Below, piece after piece: positions 44,555-53,186 of a stretch of DNA of 64,000 nt (its first letter is position 1; every line of letters starts with the position of its first letter). The translations under genes were made by a program, and so were the position numbers. This DNA is from Tardiphaga robiniae (GTDB lineage Bacteria > Pseudomonadota > Alphaproteobacteria > Rhizobiales > Xanthobacteraceae). Where the stretch lies: NCBI RefSeq assembly GCF_001618955.1, contig NZ_LVYV01000055.1, forward strand, positions 186,001 through 250,000. Direction: 5' to 3'. The notes beneath the pieces are model-generated. The model worked only from the letters and a program-made list of their open reading frames with translations, was not told where the DNA came from and did no database searches.

Positions 44555-45844
44555 TTAGTTCACCCGACTGCGACAAACTCCTGGCCAGATCGTCATCAGT
44601 TGCGGAGGCTCGTCAGCCGGCTTGGCACGATCCTCCGGGGAGAAAAATGCTGCGCGCACAAACCCGGCGGACAGGCCGCTCTGGGTGACGTTTGCTCCCT
44701 TTGTGCCGACCGGTTCCACCGGCCTGGTGCCGCTGAAATTCTGTTTCAGCTTCGCCATCGGATTTTCCAGCAGATAGTAAGACAGGATCGACAGACCAAG
44801 CGTAATGCCGAAAGCGATCGCGACCTGGAGGATCGGCACCTCGGTGCCATGGGTCGCAGCATCGTTGAGGCCGAGATAGAACAACACCGGCAGGTGAAAC
44901 ACATACATCGCGTAAGAGAGAGAGCCGAGCCTACGGAACAGGGACAGCGACAGGATCGCCGTCATCACACGCTTGACAATGCCGCGATCGAACACCAGCG
45001 TCGCGACGAAGGACACGCTCACCATCGAATAGGCGATCAACGCAAGGATCCAGTAGACTGGTTGCGAGGTGATGATGCCGAGGTCGCGGCCCTTGCGATC
45101 GATCACGAGGATCACCAACGCTGCGACCACGAGCGCTGCACAGCGCCAGCCGCGCAGCGGCCGGTTCTCGAATTCGCGCAGCGCCAGCCAGCCGCCGCGT
45201 GATAGCGACAGCATGCGGGTGAACAGCGACATATAGACGACGTCACCCGCCTCTCGCGGCTCGTGATTGATGAGCAGCAGCGCCATCAACAAACCGCTCG
45301 CCACCGCCAGCAGCGGAATCACCCGTCCGGTCACGACATTAAGCCAGCCCGGCGCCACGATGAGGATCAGGAGCGGCCAGAAGAAATAGAACTGCTCCTC
45401 CACCGACAATGACCAGGTGTGTTCCAGCGGGTTCGGCACCGCATGCAGCGGATGATAGAAATTGAATGTGTAGGTCAGAAGACTCAGCATATCCGCTGGG
45501 CCTAATCTGAAGATGAAGTAGCAGGCGAGCACCGTGAGGTAATAGACCGGGAAGATGCGCAGCGCCCGGCGCATATAGAAGTCCTTGAAGGAAATGCGGC
45601 CGGTCTTGGCCCGCTCGCGCAACAGCAAACGCGTGATGAAGAAGCCAGAGATCACGAAGAAGATGTCGAGCGCGATATAGCCCACACGTGACAGCTGATT
45701 GGCGTACCAGATTGCGTTGTAGGCGCTGCTGTCCAGCACCTGCGGGCAATGGGTGAACACGACCACCACCACGCCGATTCCCCGAAAGCCGTCGAACGCC
45801 GGAAATTTCTCCAGCCGCGTGGCGATACCTGCATTCTCCGACAT
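44555..45844 (-). CDS. Acyltransferase 3 family protein (OafA/NodX type)
   Basis: 429 residues with about ten spans. FPAFDGFRGIGVVVVVFTH (residue about 14), DIFFVISGFFITRLL, RRALRIFPVYY and the WSLSVEEQFYFFWP block are the family's signatures; the R, H and E residues in these motifs are those implicated in acyl transfer. It likely O-acetylates a surface glycan or Nod-factor-like substrate in the inner membrane. It stands alone, with no glycan genes within several kb except the MBOAT pair about 9 kb to the left. Confidence 0.93.
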   Translation of the reverse strand: MSENAGIATRLEKFPAFDGFRGIGVVVVVFTHCPQVLDSSAYNAIWYANQLSRVGYIALDIFFVISGFFITRLLLRERAKTGRISFKDFYMRRALRIFPVYYLTVLACYFIFRLGPADMLSLLTYTFNFYHPLHAVPNPLEHTWSLSVEEQFYFFWPLLILIVAPGWLNVVTGRVIPLLAVASGLLMALLLINHEPREAGDVVYMSLFTRMLSLSRGGWLALREFENRPLRGWRCAALVVAALVILVIDRKGRDLGIITSQPVYWILALIAYSMVSVSFVATLVFDRGIVKRVMTAILSLSLFRRLGSLSYAMYVFHLPVLFYLGLNDAATHGTEVPILQVAIAFGITLGLSILSYYLLENPMAKLKQNFSGTRPVEPVGTKGANVTQSGLSAGFVRAAFFSPEDRAKPADEPPQLMTIWPGVCRSRVN

Positions 45845-46114
45845 TGCGATCTCCCCGTTTGAACCGGGGATAGCAACGGCGCGAATAACGAGGGTGAAGG
45901 CGATTTACATGTCTACCACCTCAGGTGAAATGTTCGGCCTTAACCTGAATGCCCGTTTGCACGGGAGCGTTAGGGTTGACGCCGCCGCGTTTACCACAAC
46001 CTGGACAAACTTCACTGCGACTCCAACACCGCTTACGATCCGTTAAGGATCTGGGAACAGGCTGGGAACGATCGAAATTGACTCAACTTGTATCGACAAG
46101 TGTGAGGACAGCAG

Positions 46115-46297
46115 ATGACCAGGGTTCAGTATCTCAGAGAACAAGCGACCCGCGCCGAACGGTTGGCAAAGACTATTCTGGATGCCGTCACCGTCACGCG
46201 ACTTGTCGAAGCATCGCACGCATACCGCCAGGAAGCCGATCGCCTTGAGCAACACGAGGCGAGCGATCAGGCGACAACGATGTGGATGCCTCACTAG
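46115..46297 (+). CDS. Small hypothetical protein
   Basis: 60 residues: MTRVQYLREQATRAERLAKT, then a helix with VTRLVEASHAYRQEA. The whole protein is predicted to be helical and charged. GAGGA lies six bases before the ATG. Small proteins of this pattern are frequent in rhizobial genomes (from memory), but no function is known to me. Confidence 0.6.
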   Translation: MTRVQYLREQATRAERLAKTILDAVTVTRLVEASHAYRQEADRLEQHEASDQATTMWMPH

Positions 46298-46427
46298 TTG
46301 AACGGGCGCAAGAGGCATCAGAATCCTTTGCTCGACAAAAAGGACGACTGAACGCCGCTAAGTCTGCCCGCCCTGCGAATCAGAGCCTAACTAGTGAACA
46401 GCGCCCCTCGCCGGAAAAATACCGCGT

Positions 46428-47183
46428 TCACGTCGCACGAACATGGCCGAGTGCCAGGCCGATGGTGTGCGCCGCTTCCATCACGTGAACGGCGTATTCC
46501 TTGATCTGCTTTCGTTTGACCCGGATGTCCGGGCCAGACATGCCGATGGCTCCAACGAGTTCACCGGAGCGTCCAACGATGGCGCAAGCACAGGCGGCGA
46601 TACCTTCCCGCCATTCGCCATGCAACACTGACGAGTAGCCTTGTACCCGTGCCGCATGGATGTCTTCGCGCAACTCCTCGATGGTCGTTCGCGTCGTATC
46701 CGTATAACGCCTGAGATGTGGGCGAAAGTTCTCCAGATATTCGTCTGGCATTTGCGCGAGCATCGCCTTCCCGGTTGCCATGGTGAATGCAGGCGCACGC
46801 ATGCCGACGCTGGTATGCGCACGGATATGATGCGCGCTTTCAATCTTGTCCACATAGACAACGTCGGTGCCCTCGAGCACCGACAGATGAACGGTCTCTC
46901 CGGTGACTTCAGCCAGCGTCGTCATCGCCGGGCGTGCGATACGGATCAGATCCATGCGCTGAATGACGTGATTGCCGAGCACCCATAGCTTGGTTGTGAG
47001 CTCGTAGGTGCTGTGCGGCGGAATCTGGCGAACGAAGCCCTGCGATTGCAGCGTCGCCAGCAGTCGATGCACATTGCTCTTGGTGAACTTCAGCTCATTG
47101 GCGAGATCGGTGACCCCGCGCGGCTGCTCGCTCATCGCGAGCGCCTCGACGAGCCTCAGTCCCTTGATAAATGCCTTATCCAT
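46428..47183 (-). CDS. IclR family transcriptional regulator
   Basis: 251 residues. An N-terminal winged helix (GLRLVEALAMSEQPRGVTDLA and TKSNVHRLLATLQSQG) is followed by the IclR effector domain (GETVHLSVLEGTDVVYVDKI, ATGKAMLA, GIAACACAIVG). These proteins usually respond to an aromatic or aliphatic acid and bind short palindromes. It is the last gene of the leftward ABC importer operon, so it is probably co-expressed with it. The three-half-site palindrome at 51533-51558 is the best candidate operator; regulation of both divergent operons is inferred. Confidence 0.93.
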   Translation of the reverse strand: MDKAFIKGLRLVEALAMSEQPRGVTDLANELKFTKSNVHRLLATLQSQGFVRQIPPHSTYELTTKLWVLGNHVIQRMDLIRIARPAMTTLAEVTGETVHLSVLEGTDVVYVDKIESAHHIRAHTSVGMRAPAFTMATGKAMLAQMPDEYLENFRPHLRRYTDTTRTTIEELREDIHAARVQGYSSVLHGEWREGIAACACAIVGRSGELVGAIGMSGPDIRVKRKQIKEYAVHVMEAAHTIGLALGHVRAT

Positions 47184-47266
47184 CCAAGCAGCCGATGTGG
47201 GGGAGTTCTCTGTTGCGAACAGACCGGCGGCCCTGGGCCGCCGGCCTCATTGTTGTATGGCGCGAT

Positions 47267-48355
47267 TTACTGGGCAAGCAGTGCGTTCAGCTTTTCCTGC
47301 GCATATTCTTCATTGGTTGAATTGCCAGCGGGCGAAGGCGCCCCCCAGAAGTCCGGGCTCCATTCGATCGCCTTGGAGATGTTCTCAGGATTGTTCGCCC
47401 AATAGCGCGCGACGTTCTTATCCGTCGCCGCGTCGAACACGACCTTCGATGGAAGCGCGACCGGGAAAGTGGAGGTCAGCTGGGCGGCGCGCTTGGGGTC
47501 GAGACGCCAGGACAGCAGCTTGAGTGCGTTATCGTAGTTCGGCGCGCCCTTCGGGATCGAGAAGAAGTCGTAATAGACGAAGCCCTGATTGAAGGTGAGA
47601 TCAATCGGAGCGCCTTCCAGTGCCAGTTTGCTCATCGAGCCCGTATAGGCCTGGCACATATCGGCTTCGCCATCGAGGATCAGCTGCGGCGGCTGCGCGG
47701 CGGTGGTCCACCATTTGACGATATGCGGCTTGATCTCTTTGATCTTCTTGAGCGCACGCTCCATGTCGATCGGATACAGCTTGCTCTTGTCGACACCGTC
47801 GGCCATCAGCGCGGCCTCGAAGGTGAAGCGCGGCCAGGCTGGCATGCAGCGGCGCCCCGGAAACTTCTTCACGTCCCAGAAGTCGGCCCAGTTCTGCGGT
47901 GCCTTATCGCCCTTGAACTTGTCCTTGTTGTAGACGAGGCCGACGCCGATCACCTGCAGCGCAATACCCTTCTTGCGCTTCAGATTGTCCGGCATCGCCG
48001 CCAGGGTCTTCTGCGCGGATTCCGACAGTTTGGAATAGTCGATGTCAGCCAGGCAGCAGTCGCCGAGCAGCTTGGTTTCCTGATCGAAGATGAAGGTCAG
48101 ATCCCACTGCGCCTTGCCGGCTTCGGCCTGCGCCTTGATGCGCGGACCGCTGCGCGCTTCCTGCACGGTGACGACCTTGATGCCGGTTTCCTTCTCGAAC
48201 GGATCGTACATCACCTTGCGCAGCGCATCGCCATAGCCGCCGCCTGGATCCTGCATGATGACGACGTTGCTCTGGGCAACGGCCAGACCCGTCCCCATGG
48301 CGATGAACGCCGCCGAAGCCAAGGCCGGCAGCCTAAAGCGTTTCATTCCCAGCAT
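47267..48355 (-). CDS. ABC transporter substrate-binding protein (spermidine/putrescine-type)
   Basis: 362 residues with a Sec signal peptide ending about AVAQ. The body is a type II periplasmic fold: VVIMQDPGGGYGDALRKVMYDPFEKET near the start, then KKFPGRRCMPAW and MCQAYTGSMSKLAL. This resembles PotD/AfuA-type proteins that bind polyamines, opines or metal complexes. GGAGGAG lies eight bases before the ATG. The permease gene is 31 bases upstream. Ligand identity cannot be read here. Confidence 0.9.
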   Translation of the reverse strand: MLGMKRFRLPALASAAFIAMGTGLAVAQSNVVIMQDPGGGYGDALRKVMYDPFEKETGIKVVTVQEARSGPRIKAQAEAGKAQWDLTFIFDQETKLLGDCCLADIDYSKLSESAQKTLAAMPDNLKRKKGIALQVIGVGLVYNKDKFKGDKAPQNWADFWDVKKFPGRRCMPAWPRFTFEAALMADGVDKSKLYPIDMERALKKIKEIKPHIVKWWTTAAQPPQLILDGEADMCQAYTGSMSKLALEGAPIDLTFNQGFVYYDFFSIPKGAPNYDNALKLLSWRLDPKRAAQLTSTFPVALPSKVVFDAATDKNVARYWANNPENISKAIEWSPDFWGAPSPAGNSTNEEYAQEKLNALLAQ

Positions 48356-48386
48356 AGTATGTCTCCTCCTGTTTGATCGTTTGTCA

Positions 48387-50180
48387 TCAGGTCGCTTTTT
48401 GCGACGTTGCGAGCACTGGCCGGGCGAGGAACAGTCCTCCCACGACCAGCAGCACTTCGAGCGTGGACACGACAGCCAGTACCGGATTGAGCCGGTAATT
48501 GATGTCGCCCCACAGCATCAACGGAAGCGTCTTCAGTTGCGCGCTCGACAGGAACAGGGTCAGCACCAATTCGTCGAACGAATGCAGGAACGCAAAGAAG
48601 GTCGCGGCCGCAAGGCCCGGCGCAATGGCCGGCAGCGTCACCAGCCGCAGCACCGTGAGCGACGACGCGCCATGGACCGCGGCGGCCTGTTCGAGCCGCG
48701 AGTCCACGCCCTGCAGCGCAGCAGACAGGATCACCACCACAATCGGCAAACCTCCGATGGCATGGGCCGCCGCAAGGCCAAACACCGAGCCGACCAGATC
48801 GAACTTCAGGAATAGCGTGTAAAGCGACAGGCCGAGCACCACCGGCGGCACGATGATCGGGCTGACCAGCAGCAGCATGATCACAGATTTGCCGCGCACA
48901 TTACCCCTGACGATGCCCAGCGCCGCGCATGTGCCGAGACCGACCGCAATGAAGGCCGAGACTGCCGCGATCAGCGCGGATGTCCAGAACGCGCGCATCC
49001 AGTTGGTGTCGGAGAAGAACTGCTCGTACCAGCGCAGCGAGAAGCCCGGCGGCGGGAAGGTCAGATAGCTGGCGCTGCTGAACGAGATGATCATGACGAC
49101 GATGATGGGTAGGATCAGCAGCGCGACCACCACGCCGCCCATCAGACGGACCGTCCATGTGCCGCAACTGGCCGGGAGCATGCCGAATAGCCGGAGCAGC
49201 GGCCAGCCGATGGCGTCAGCGAATGCGCTGCCGAAGCTGCGACGTGCGGTGCCGGACGTTGCCGCTAGTGCGGCCTTCCCTGCTGTCGTCTCGGTGAGCT
49301 TGCGCCCGCCCCAGATGAATTCCAGGCCAAGGAAACGTCCGGCGATGGCGACCACCAGCAGCGTGATCAGCAACAGCACGACGCCCAGCGCTTGCAGGAA
49401 GCCCTCCGACGTCACCGAGTCCGCCTGCTGCGTGATATGCATGGCGAACATCTGGTCGCCCGGGCCACCGAGCAGCGTCGGCGTGATGAAGAAGCCGATC
49501 GCGGCCACGAAAACCAACAGGAAGCCGGCGCCGATGCCGGGCAGCGTCAGCGGCAGCAGAACCCGCCAGAATACGGCGATGGGCCCGGCACCGCTGGCCA
49601 GCGCCGCGCGCGTCAGGCCAGGATCCAGCCGCGACACGCTCGAATAGATGGTCAGCACCATCAGCGGCAGCAGCACCGCCGTCATGCCGAGCAGCACTGT
49701 GCCGCGATGAAACAAGAGCTGAACCGGCTCGCTCAGGATACCGATCGATACCAGGAACTTGTTGACCGGGCCGTTGCGGCCGAGCAGCACCATCCAGGCA
49801 TAGGTGCGGATCAGGATCGCGATGAAGTATGGCAGCACGATCGCGGTGGCGATCAGAGCACGGGTAATGCCGCGGGTGCGATGGATCAGCAGCGCGGTGG
49901 GATAGCCGAACAAAAGGCACAGGAATGCGACCGTGACCGAGATCTGCATAGTCCGGACCAGCGATTCCCAATAGAGCGGCACCGCAAAGACGCGCTGAAA
50001 ATAGGTCAGCCAGCTCGGCCCGCTGATGCTGATGCGAATGAGATCGACCAGCGGCAGCAGATAGATGAACGACAGGAAAGCGACCGCGGGCAGCAGCAGC
50101 AGCGCGGGGTTCTTGAGCTTCATGGCCAGGCTGGAACTCGCCTGATGCCGCGGCTCCTCGGACAGCGAGATCGTCGTCAT
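48387..50180 (-). CDS. Double-length ABC permease (fused PotB-PotC type)
   Basis: 597 residues containing two binding-protein-dependent permease domains in one chain, roughly 20-290 and 340-590, each with six spans. The EAA-type loops appear as RAALASGAGPIAVFWRVLLPL in the first half and QAAAVHGASSLTVLRLV in the second. Fused permeases are typical of the ferric-iron and thiamine (ThiP, FbpB) importers and occur in some polyamine-type systems. Its start overlaps the ATPase stop by four bases. It forms the whole transmembrane pore of the importer. Confidence 0.92.
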   Translation of the reverse strand: MTTISLSEEPRHQASSSLAMKLKNPALLLLPAVAFLSFIYLLPLVDLIRISISGPSWLTYFQRVFAVPLYWESLVRTMQISVTVAFLCLLFGYPTALLIHRTRGITRALIATAIVLPYFIAILIRTYAWMVLLGRNGPVNKFLVSIGILSEPVQLLFHRGTVLLGMTAVLLPLMVLTIYSSVSRLDPGLTRAALASGAGPIAVFWRVLLPLTLPGIGAGFLLVFVAAIGFFITPTLLGGPGDQMFAMHITQQADSVTSEGFLQALGVVLLLITLLVVAIAGRFLGLEFIWGGRKLTETTAGKAALAATSGTARRSFGSAFADAIGWPLLRLFGMLPASCGTWTVRLMGGVVVALLILPIIVVMIISFSSASYLTFPPPGFSLRWYEQFFSDTNWMRAFWTSALIAAVSAFIAVGLGTCAALGIVRGNVRGKSVIMLLLVSPIIVPPVVLGLSLYTLFLKFDLVGSVFGLAAAHAIGGLPIVVVILSAALQGVDSRLEQAAAVHGASSLTVLRLVTLPAIAPGLAAATFFAFLHSFDELVLTLFLSSAQLKTLPLMLWGDINYRLNPVLAVVSTLEVLLVVGGLFLARPVLATSQKAT

Positions 50181-51328
50181 GTCAGCACCCAGCAGTCTTC
50201 CGGACCCCAGCTCACATGCAGGCGATCGCCAACATCGGGCAGCGGCCGCCTAGCGGTGTCGGTGCAGCGGATCAGCAGCGTGTCGCCGCCGTCCATCTGC
50301 GCCTCGATGCGCAGGATCTCACCAAGGAAGATCGCCGACGTCACAGTCACCGGCGTCGAGCTTGCGGTCGGCTCATTGGCAATCGCAATGCGCTCGGGCC
50401 GCACCAGCACGGTGACGCGGCCAACATCGATGGCGTCGCGGCTCTCGGCATCGAACACATAGCCGGCGCGGTTCTTCAGCGTCACAGTGGTGCCGCGCTT
50501 CTGCATGATCTCGGCTTCAATCAGATTGCTCTCGCCGACAAACGACGCCACGAAACGATTGGACGGGTGGCGATAGATCTCGAGTGGGCGGCCGATCTGC
50601 ACGATCTTGCCGGCATCCAGCACGGCGATGCGATCGCTCATGGTGAGCGCTTCGCCCTGATCATGCGTCACGAACAGGATCGTGCTGCCGATCGTCTGGT
50701 GCAGATCGCGTATCTCGATCTGGATCGATTCGCGCAGCCGGCGGTCGAGCGCGCTGAGCGGCTCGTCCATCAGCACGACCTTCGGCCGCATCACGATGGC
50801 GCGCGCAATCGCGACGCGTTGCTGCTGTCCGCCGGACATTTCCGACGGCGATTTGTTCGCATGATCCGACAGACGCATGATTTCCAGCGTCTCGGCGACG
50901 CGCCGCTCGGTGGTGGCGCGATCGACGCCGGCCATGCGCAGCGGGAACGCGACATTCTGTGTCACCGTCATATTGGGAAACAGCGCATAGCTCTGGAACA
51001 CCATGCCGAATCCACGCTTATGCGTGGGCACGTTGTGCACCGGCCTGCCGTCCACGAGAATCTCGCCGCCGTCGAGGCTCTGGAAACCGGCCAGCAGGTT
51101 CAGCAATGTGGTCTTGCCGCTACCGGACGGGCCGAGCAGCGTGATGAATTCGCCGGGTTCGATATCGAGATTGATGCGATTGACGGCATGGAACTGGCCG
51201 TATCGTTTCTCGGCATCGCGAACTGCAATGCGCGAACCGATGACCTGACGCTCGCTTGCGCCGCCCGACTGCGATGCCCGAACACCCGCGCCGGGATATC
51301 CCACGCGCAGCGCCAATGGCTCAGCCAT
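50177..51328 (-). CDS. ABC transporter ATP-binding protein (PotA/FbpC type)
   Basis: 383 residues. Walker A is LLGPSGSGKTTLL, the Q-loop is MVFQSYALFPNMT, the signature is SGGQQQRVAIARA and Walker B is VVLMDEPLSALD, followed by the H-loop in FVTHDQGEALT. The C-terminal TOBE domain (from about residue 270) is typical of polyamine and iron ABC importers. I use ATG 51328, six bases after GGGAGG; ATG 51331 is too near that site. It is first in the leftward operon (ATPase, permease, binding protein, IclR). A GTTCTA half-site lies just upstream in the leader. Confidence 0.93.
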   Translation of the reverse strand: MAEPLALRVGYPGAGVRASQSGGASERQVIGSRIAVRDAEKRYGQFHAVNRINLDIEPGEFITLLGPSGSGKTTLLNLLAGFQSLDGGEILVDGRPVHNVPTHKRGFGMVFQSYALFPNMTVTQNVAFPLRMAGVDRATTERRVAETLEIMRLSDHANKSPSEMSGGQQQRVAIARAIVMRPKVVLMDEPLSALDRRLRESIQIEIRDLHQTIGSTILFVTHDQGEALTMSDRIAVLDAGKIVQIGRPLEIYRHPSNRFVASFVGESNLIEAEIMQKRGTTVTLKNRAGYVFDAESRDAIDVGRVTVLVRPERIAIANEPTASSTPVTVTSAIFLGEILRIEAQMDGGDTLLIRCTDTARRPLPDVGDRLHVSWGPEDCWVLT

Positions 51329-51345
51329 CATCAACCTCCCTGGTC

Positions 51346-51362
51346 GTTCTATATTATGAGAC
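51346..51362. promoter_or_regulatory. Imperfect GTTCTA-type half-site near the importer start
   Basis: GTTCTATATTATGAGAC: a perfect left half-site GTTCTA and a right half that keeps only three of six bases of TAGAAC. It overlaps the leader of the ABC ATPase gene, 18 bases before its start, and may be a weak second binding site for the IclR regulator. Confidence 0.4.
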
Positions 51363-51498
51363 GTTATTCCAATTATTGTTGGCATGACGCATCGTCTTGT
51401 CAAGTGAATGCGCGGTGCGACGCCGCGCCAATCATCATCGACTTACCGACGGCTTTGCATTTTCCCCTATCCGCAAAGCGCTCCGCGACACAAACGGA

Positions 51499-51528
51499 TT
51501 GACAGCCGCGGCGCCGCGCGACTAATTT
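51499..51528 (+). promoter_or_regulatory. Candidate promoter for the rightward catabolic operon
   Basis: A perfect -35 hexamer TTGACA at 51499-51504 is followed after 18 bases by TAATTT (51523-51528), a weak -10. The palindromic operator begins five bases further on, where a repressor would block RNA polymerase. The start codon of the first gene is at 51580. Confidence 0.5.
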
Positions 51529-51532
51529 TATT

Positions 51533-51558
51533 TAGAACTACGTTCTACAATATAGAAC
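51533..51558. promoter_or_regulatory. Three-half-site palindromic operator, probably for the IclR regulator
   Basis: TAGAACTACGTTCTA (51533-51547) is a perfect inverted repeat with a three-base spacer. GTTCTACAATATAGAAC (51542-51558) is a second perfect inverted repeat with a five-base spacer that shares the middle half-site. IclR-family proteins often recognise GTTC/GAAC-containing palindromes, so the co-located IclR gene is the likely binder (inference). It lies between the candidate -10 and the ribosome binding site of the CoA-transferase gene. Confidence 0.7.
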
Positions 51559-51579
51559 AAATAAATCGGGAGGCGAATT

Positions 51580-52386
51580 GTGGTAAGCGATCTTCGCGCG
51601 TTGGCGAAGTATGTGGAGCCGGGAGTCCGGCTGGCGCTGCCGGTGGATTATGCCGGCGTCTCGATGGCGATGACGCGCCCGATCATTGAGCGCAACGCGC
51701 GCAATCTCGATCTGGTCTGTGTGCCGACCGGTGGCCTTCAGGTGGACCAGCTCATCGGTGCCGGTCTGGTTCGGTCGGTCGAGACCAGCGCCGTATTGCT
51801 CGGCGAAGCCGGCGGCGCGCCGCGCTTCAACGCAGCCGTCAAGGACGGCGCGATCGCATTGAAGGACGCCACCTGCCCCGCTATCCATGCCGGCCTGATG
51901 GCCGCGCAAAAAGGCAGCCCATTCATGCCAATGCGCGGGCTGATCGGCAGCGACCTGCTGCACCACCGCAGCGACTGGCGCGTTATCGACAATCCGCTGG
52001 CGGATGGCGGCGATCCCATCGTGCTCATCCCCGCGATCAAACCGGACATCACGATCTTCCATGCACCGATGGCCGACCGATTCGGCAATGTGTGGATCGG
52101 GCGACGCCGCGAGCTCGCCGCGATGGCCTATGCATCGGCCACCACGCTTGTCACTGTCGAGCGCATCGTGGACGAAAGCCTGCTCGCCAGCGAGATGAGC
52201 GCGGCGGGCGCGCTGCCGGCGCTCTATGTCACCGAAGTCGCCGTCGCGCCGAAGGGCGCGTGGCCTTACGGCCTGTGGGGCGAATATCCGACCGACACCA
52301 CCGAGATCCTGCGCTATGCGCGCGCCGCGCGCAGCGCCGTGGGTTTTGCCGACTACATGACGAACGCACAGATGGAACCCGCATGA
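51580..52386 (+). CDS. CoA-transferase subunit alpha (class I, GctA/IpdA-like)
   Basis: 268 residues. A two-layer class I CoA-transferase fold is suggested by GVSMAMTRPIIERNARNLDLV, PTGGLQVDQLIGAGLVRSVE and the later IKPDITIFHAPMADRFGNV, which matches glutaconate/steroid-ring CoA-transferase alpha subunits. It works with the beta subunit encoded immediately downstream, whose ATG overlaps its stop. GTG 51580 has GGGAGG six bases upstream. It probably activates an organic acid with CoA. It is the first gene of the rightward operon. Confidence 0.88.
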   Translation: MVSDLRALAKYVEPGVRLALPVDYAGVSMAMTRPIIERNARNLDLVCVPTGGLQVDQLIGAGLVRSVETSAVLLGEAGGAPRFNAAVKDGAIALKDATCPAIHAGLMAAQKGSPFMPMRGLIGSDLLHHRSDWRVIDNPLADGGDPIVLIPAIKPDITIFHAPMADRFGNVWIGRRRELAAMAYASATTLVTVERIVDESLLASEMSAAGALPALYVTEVAVAPKGAWPYGLWGEYPTDTTEILRYARAARSAVGFADYMTNAQMEPA

Positions 52387-53153
52387 TGAGCGAGGTTCAC
52401 CCGCGCGAGATCCTGATCTGCACCATCGCCAAACTGCTCGACGGCGTCCGGCATGTCGCTGTCGGCGCGTCCTCGCCGATCCCCGCGGCCGGCGCCATGC
52501 TGCTGCGCGCACTGAGGCAGCAAGCCGGAGAGAAAGGCCCGCGCATCTCGATTCTCGGATCGGTGGAGCACAATTTCTTCACCAACGGCTCGGCCGAACT
52601 GTTCGATTGCGCCGGCCAGGGCCGCATCGATGCCTTCTGCCTCGGAGGCGGCCAGATCGACGGCCGCGGCAATGTCAACCTGGTGGGCACCGGCGACTAT
52701 CCGCAGACGCCAGTGCGATGGCCCGGCTCGTTCGGATCGGCCTATCTGTATTACGTCGTGCCGCGCGTGATCTTGTTTCGCGAGGAGCACACGCCGCGCG
52801 CTCTGGTCGAGAAGGTGGATTTCATCAGCACGCCCGGCGTCAGCAACGATGGCGTTTACCGCAGTGGCGGCCCGATCGCACTGCTGACCAGCAAGGCGCT
52901 GTTCCGCTTCGACAAGACGCGTCCGGGCTTCGACCTGCAGAGCATCCATCCCGGACACGACCTCGCAGGTATCAAGGACGCCACCGGCTTTCAGTTCGCC
53001 CATGAAAGCCAGCCGGAACAGACCGCGCTGCCGAATCCGCAGACGCTGGCTTTGCTGCGCGGGCGTGTTTACGACGAGGTCGCAGAAACCTATCCGGACT
53101 TCGCCGCGCAGATGCGGCGCGAGATCGAACGGCCGCTGTCCCATGCATCCTGA
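52383..53153 (+). CDS. CoA-transferase subunit beta (class I, GctB/IpdB-like)
   Basis: 256 residues. ILICTIAKLLDGVRHVAVGASSPIPAAGAM, LGGGQIDGRGNVNLVG, FISTPGVSNDG and the C-terminal TGFQF and PQTLALLRG match beta subunits of glutaconate-type CoA-transferases. The catalytic glutamate of the family may be the one in GSVEHNFF, but the surrounding motif is not canonical. It is coupled to the alpha gene by an ATGA overlap. The heterodimer would transfer CoA between two acids; the substrate is unknown. Confidence 0.88.
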   Translation: MMSEVHPREILICTIAKLLDGVRHVAVGASSPIPAAGAMLLRALRQQAGEKGPRISILGSVEHNFFTNGSAELFDCAGQGRIDAFCLGGGQIDGRGNVNLVGTGDYPQTPVRWPGSFGSAYLYYVVPRVILFREEHTPRALVEKVDFISTPGVSNDGVYRSGGPIALLTSKALFRFDKTRPGFDLQSIHPGHDLAGIKDATGFQFAHESQPEQTALPNPQTLALLRGRVYDEVAETYPDFAAQMRREIERPLSHAS

Positions 53154-53186
53154 CGGGACCGGCCAGCAACGACACGGAGACGATGC

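Noticed and set aside
45909-46046. A 45-codon plus-strand frame with a GAAGG site upstream
   Set aside because: Composition is threonine-rich and low in complexity, nothing in it resembles a known fold, and it lies in the leader region between divergent genes.
46078-46108. TTGACT and the short palindrome CTTGTATCGACAAG before the small gene at 46115
   Set aside because: No -10 element at proper spacing; the palindrome is too short to call an operator without a second copy.
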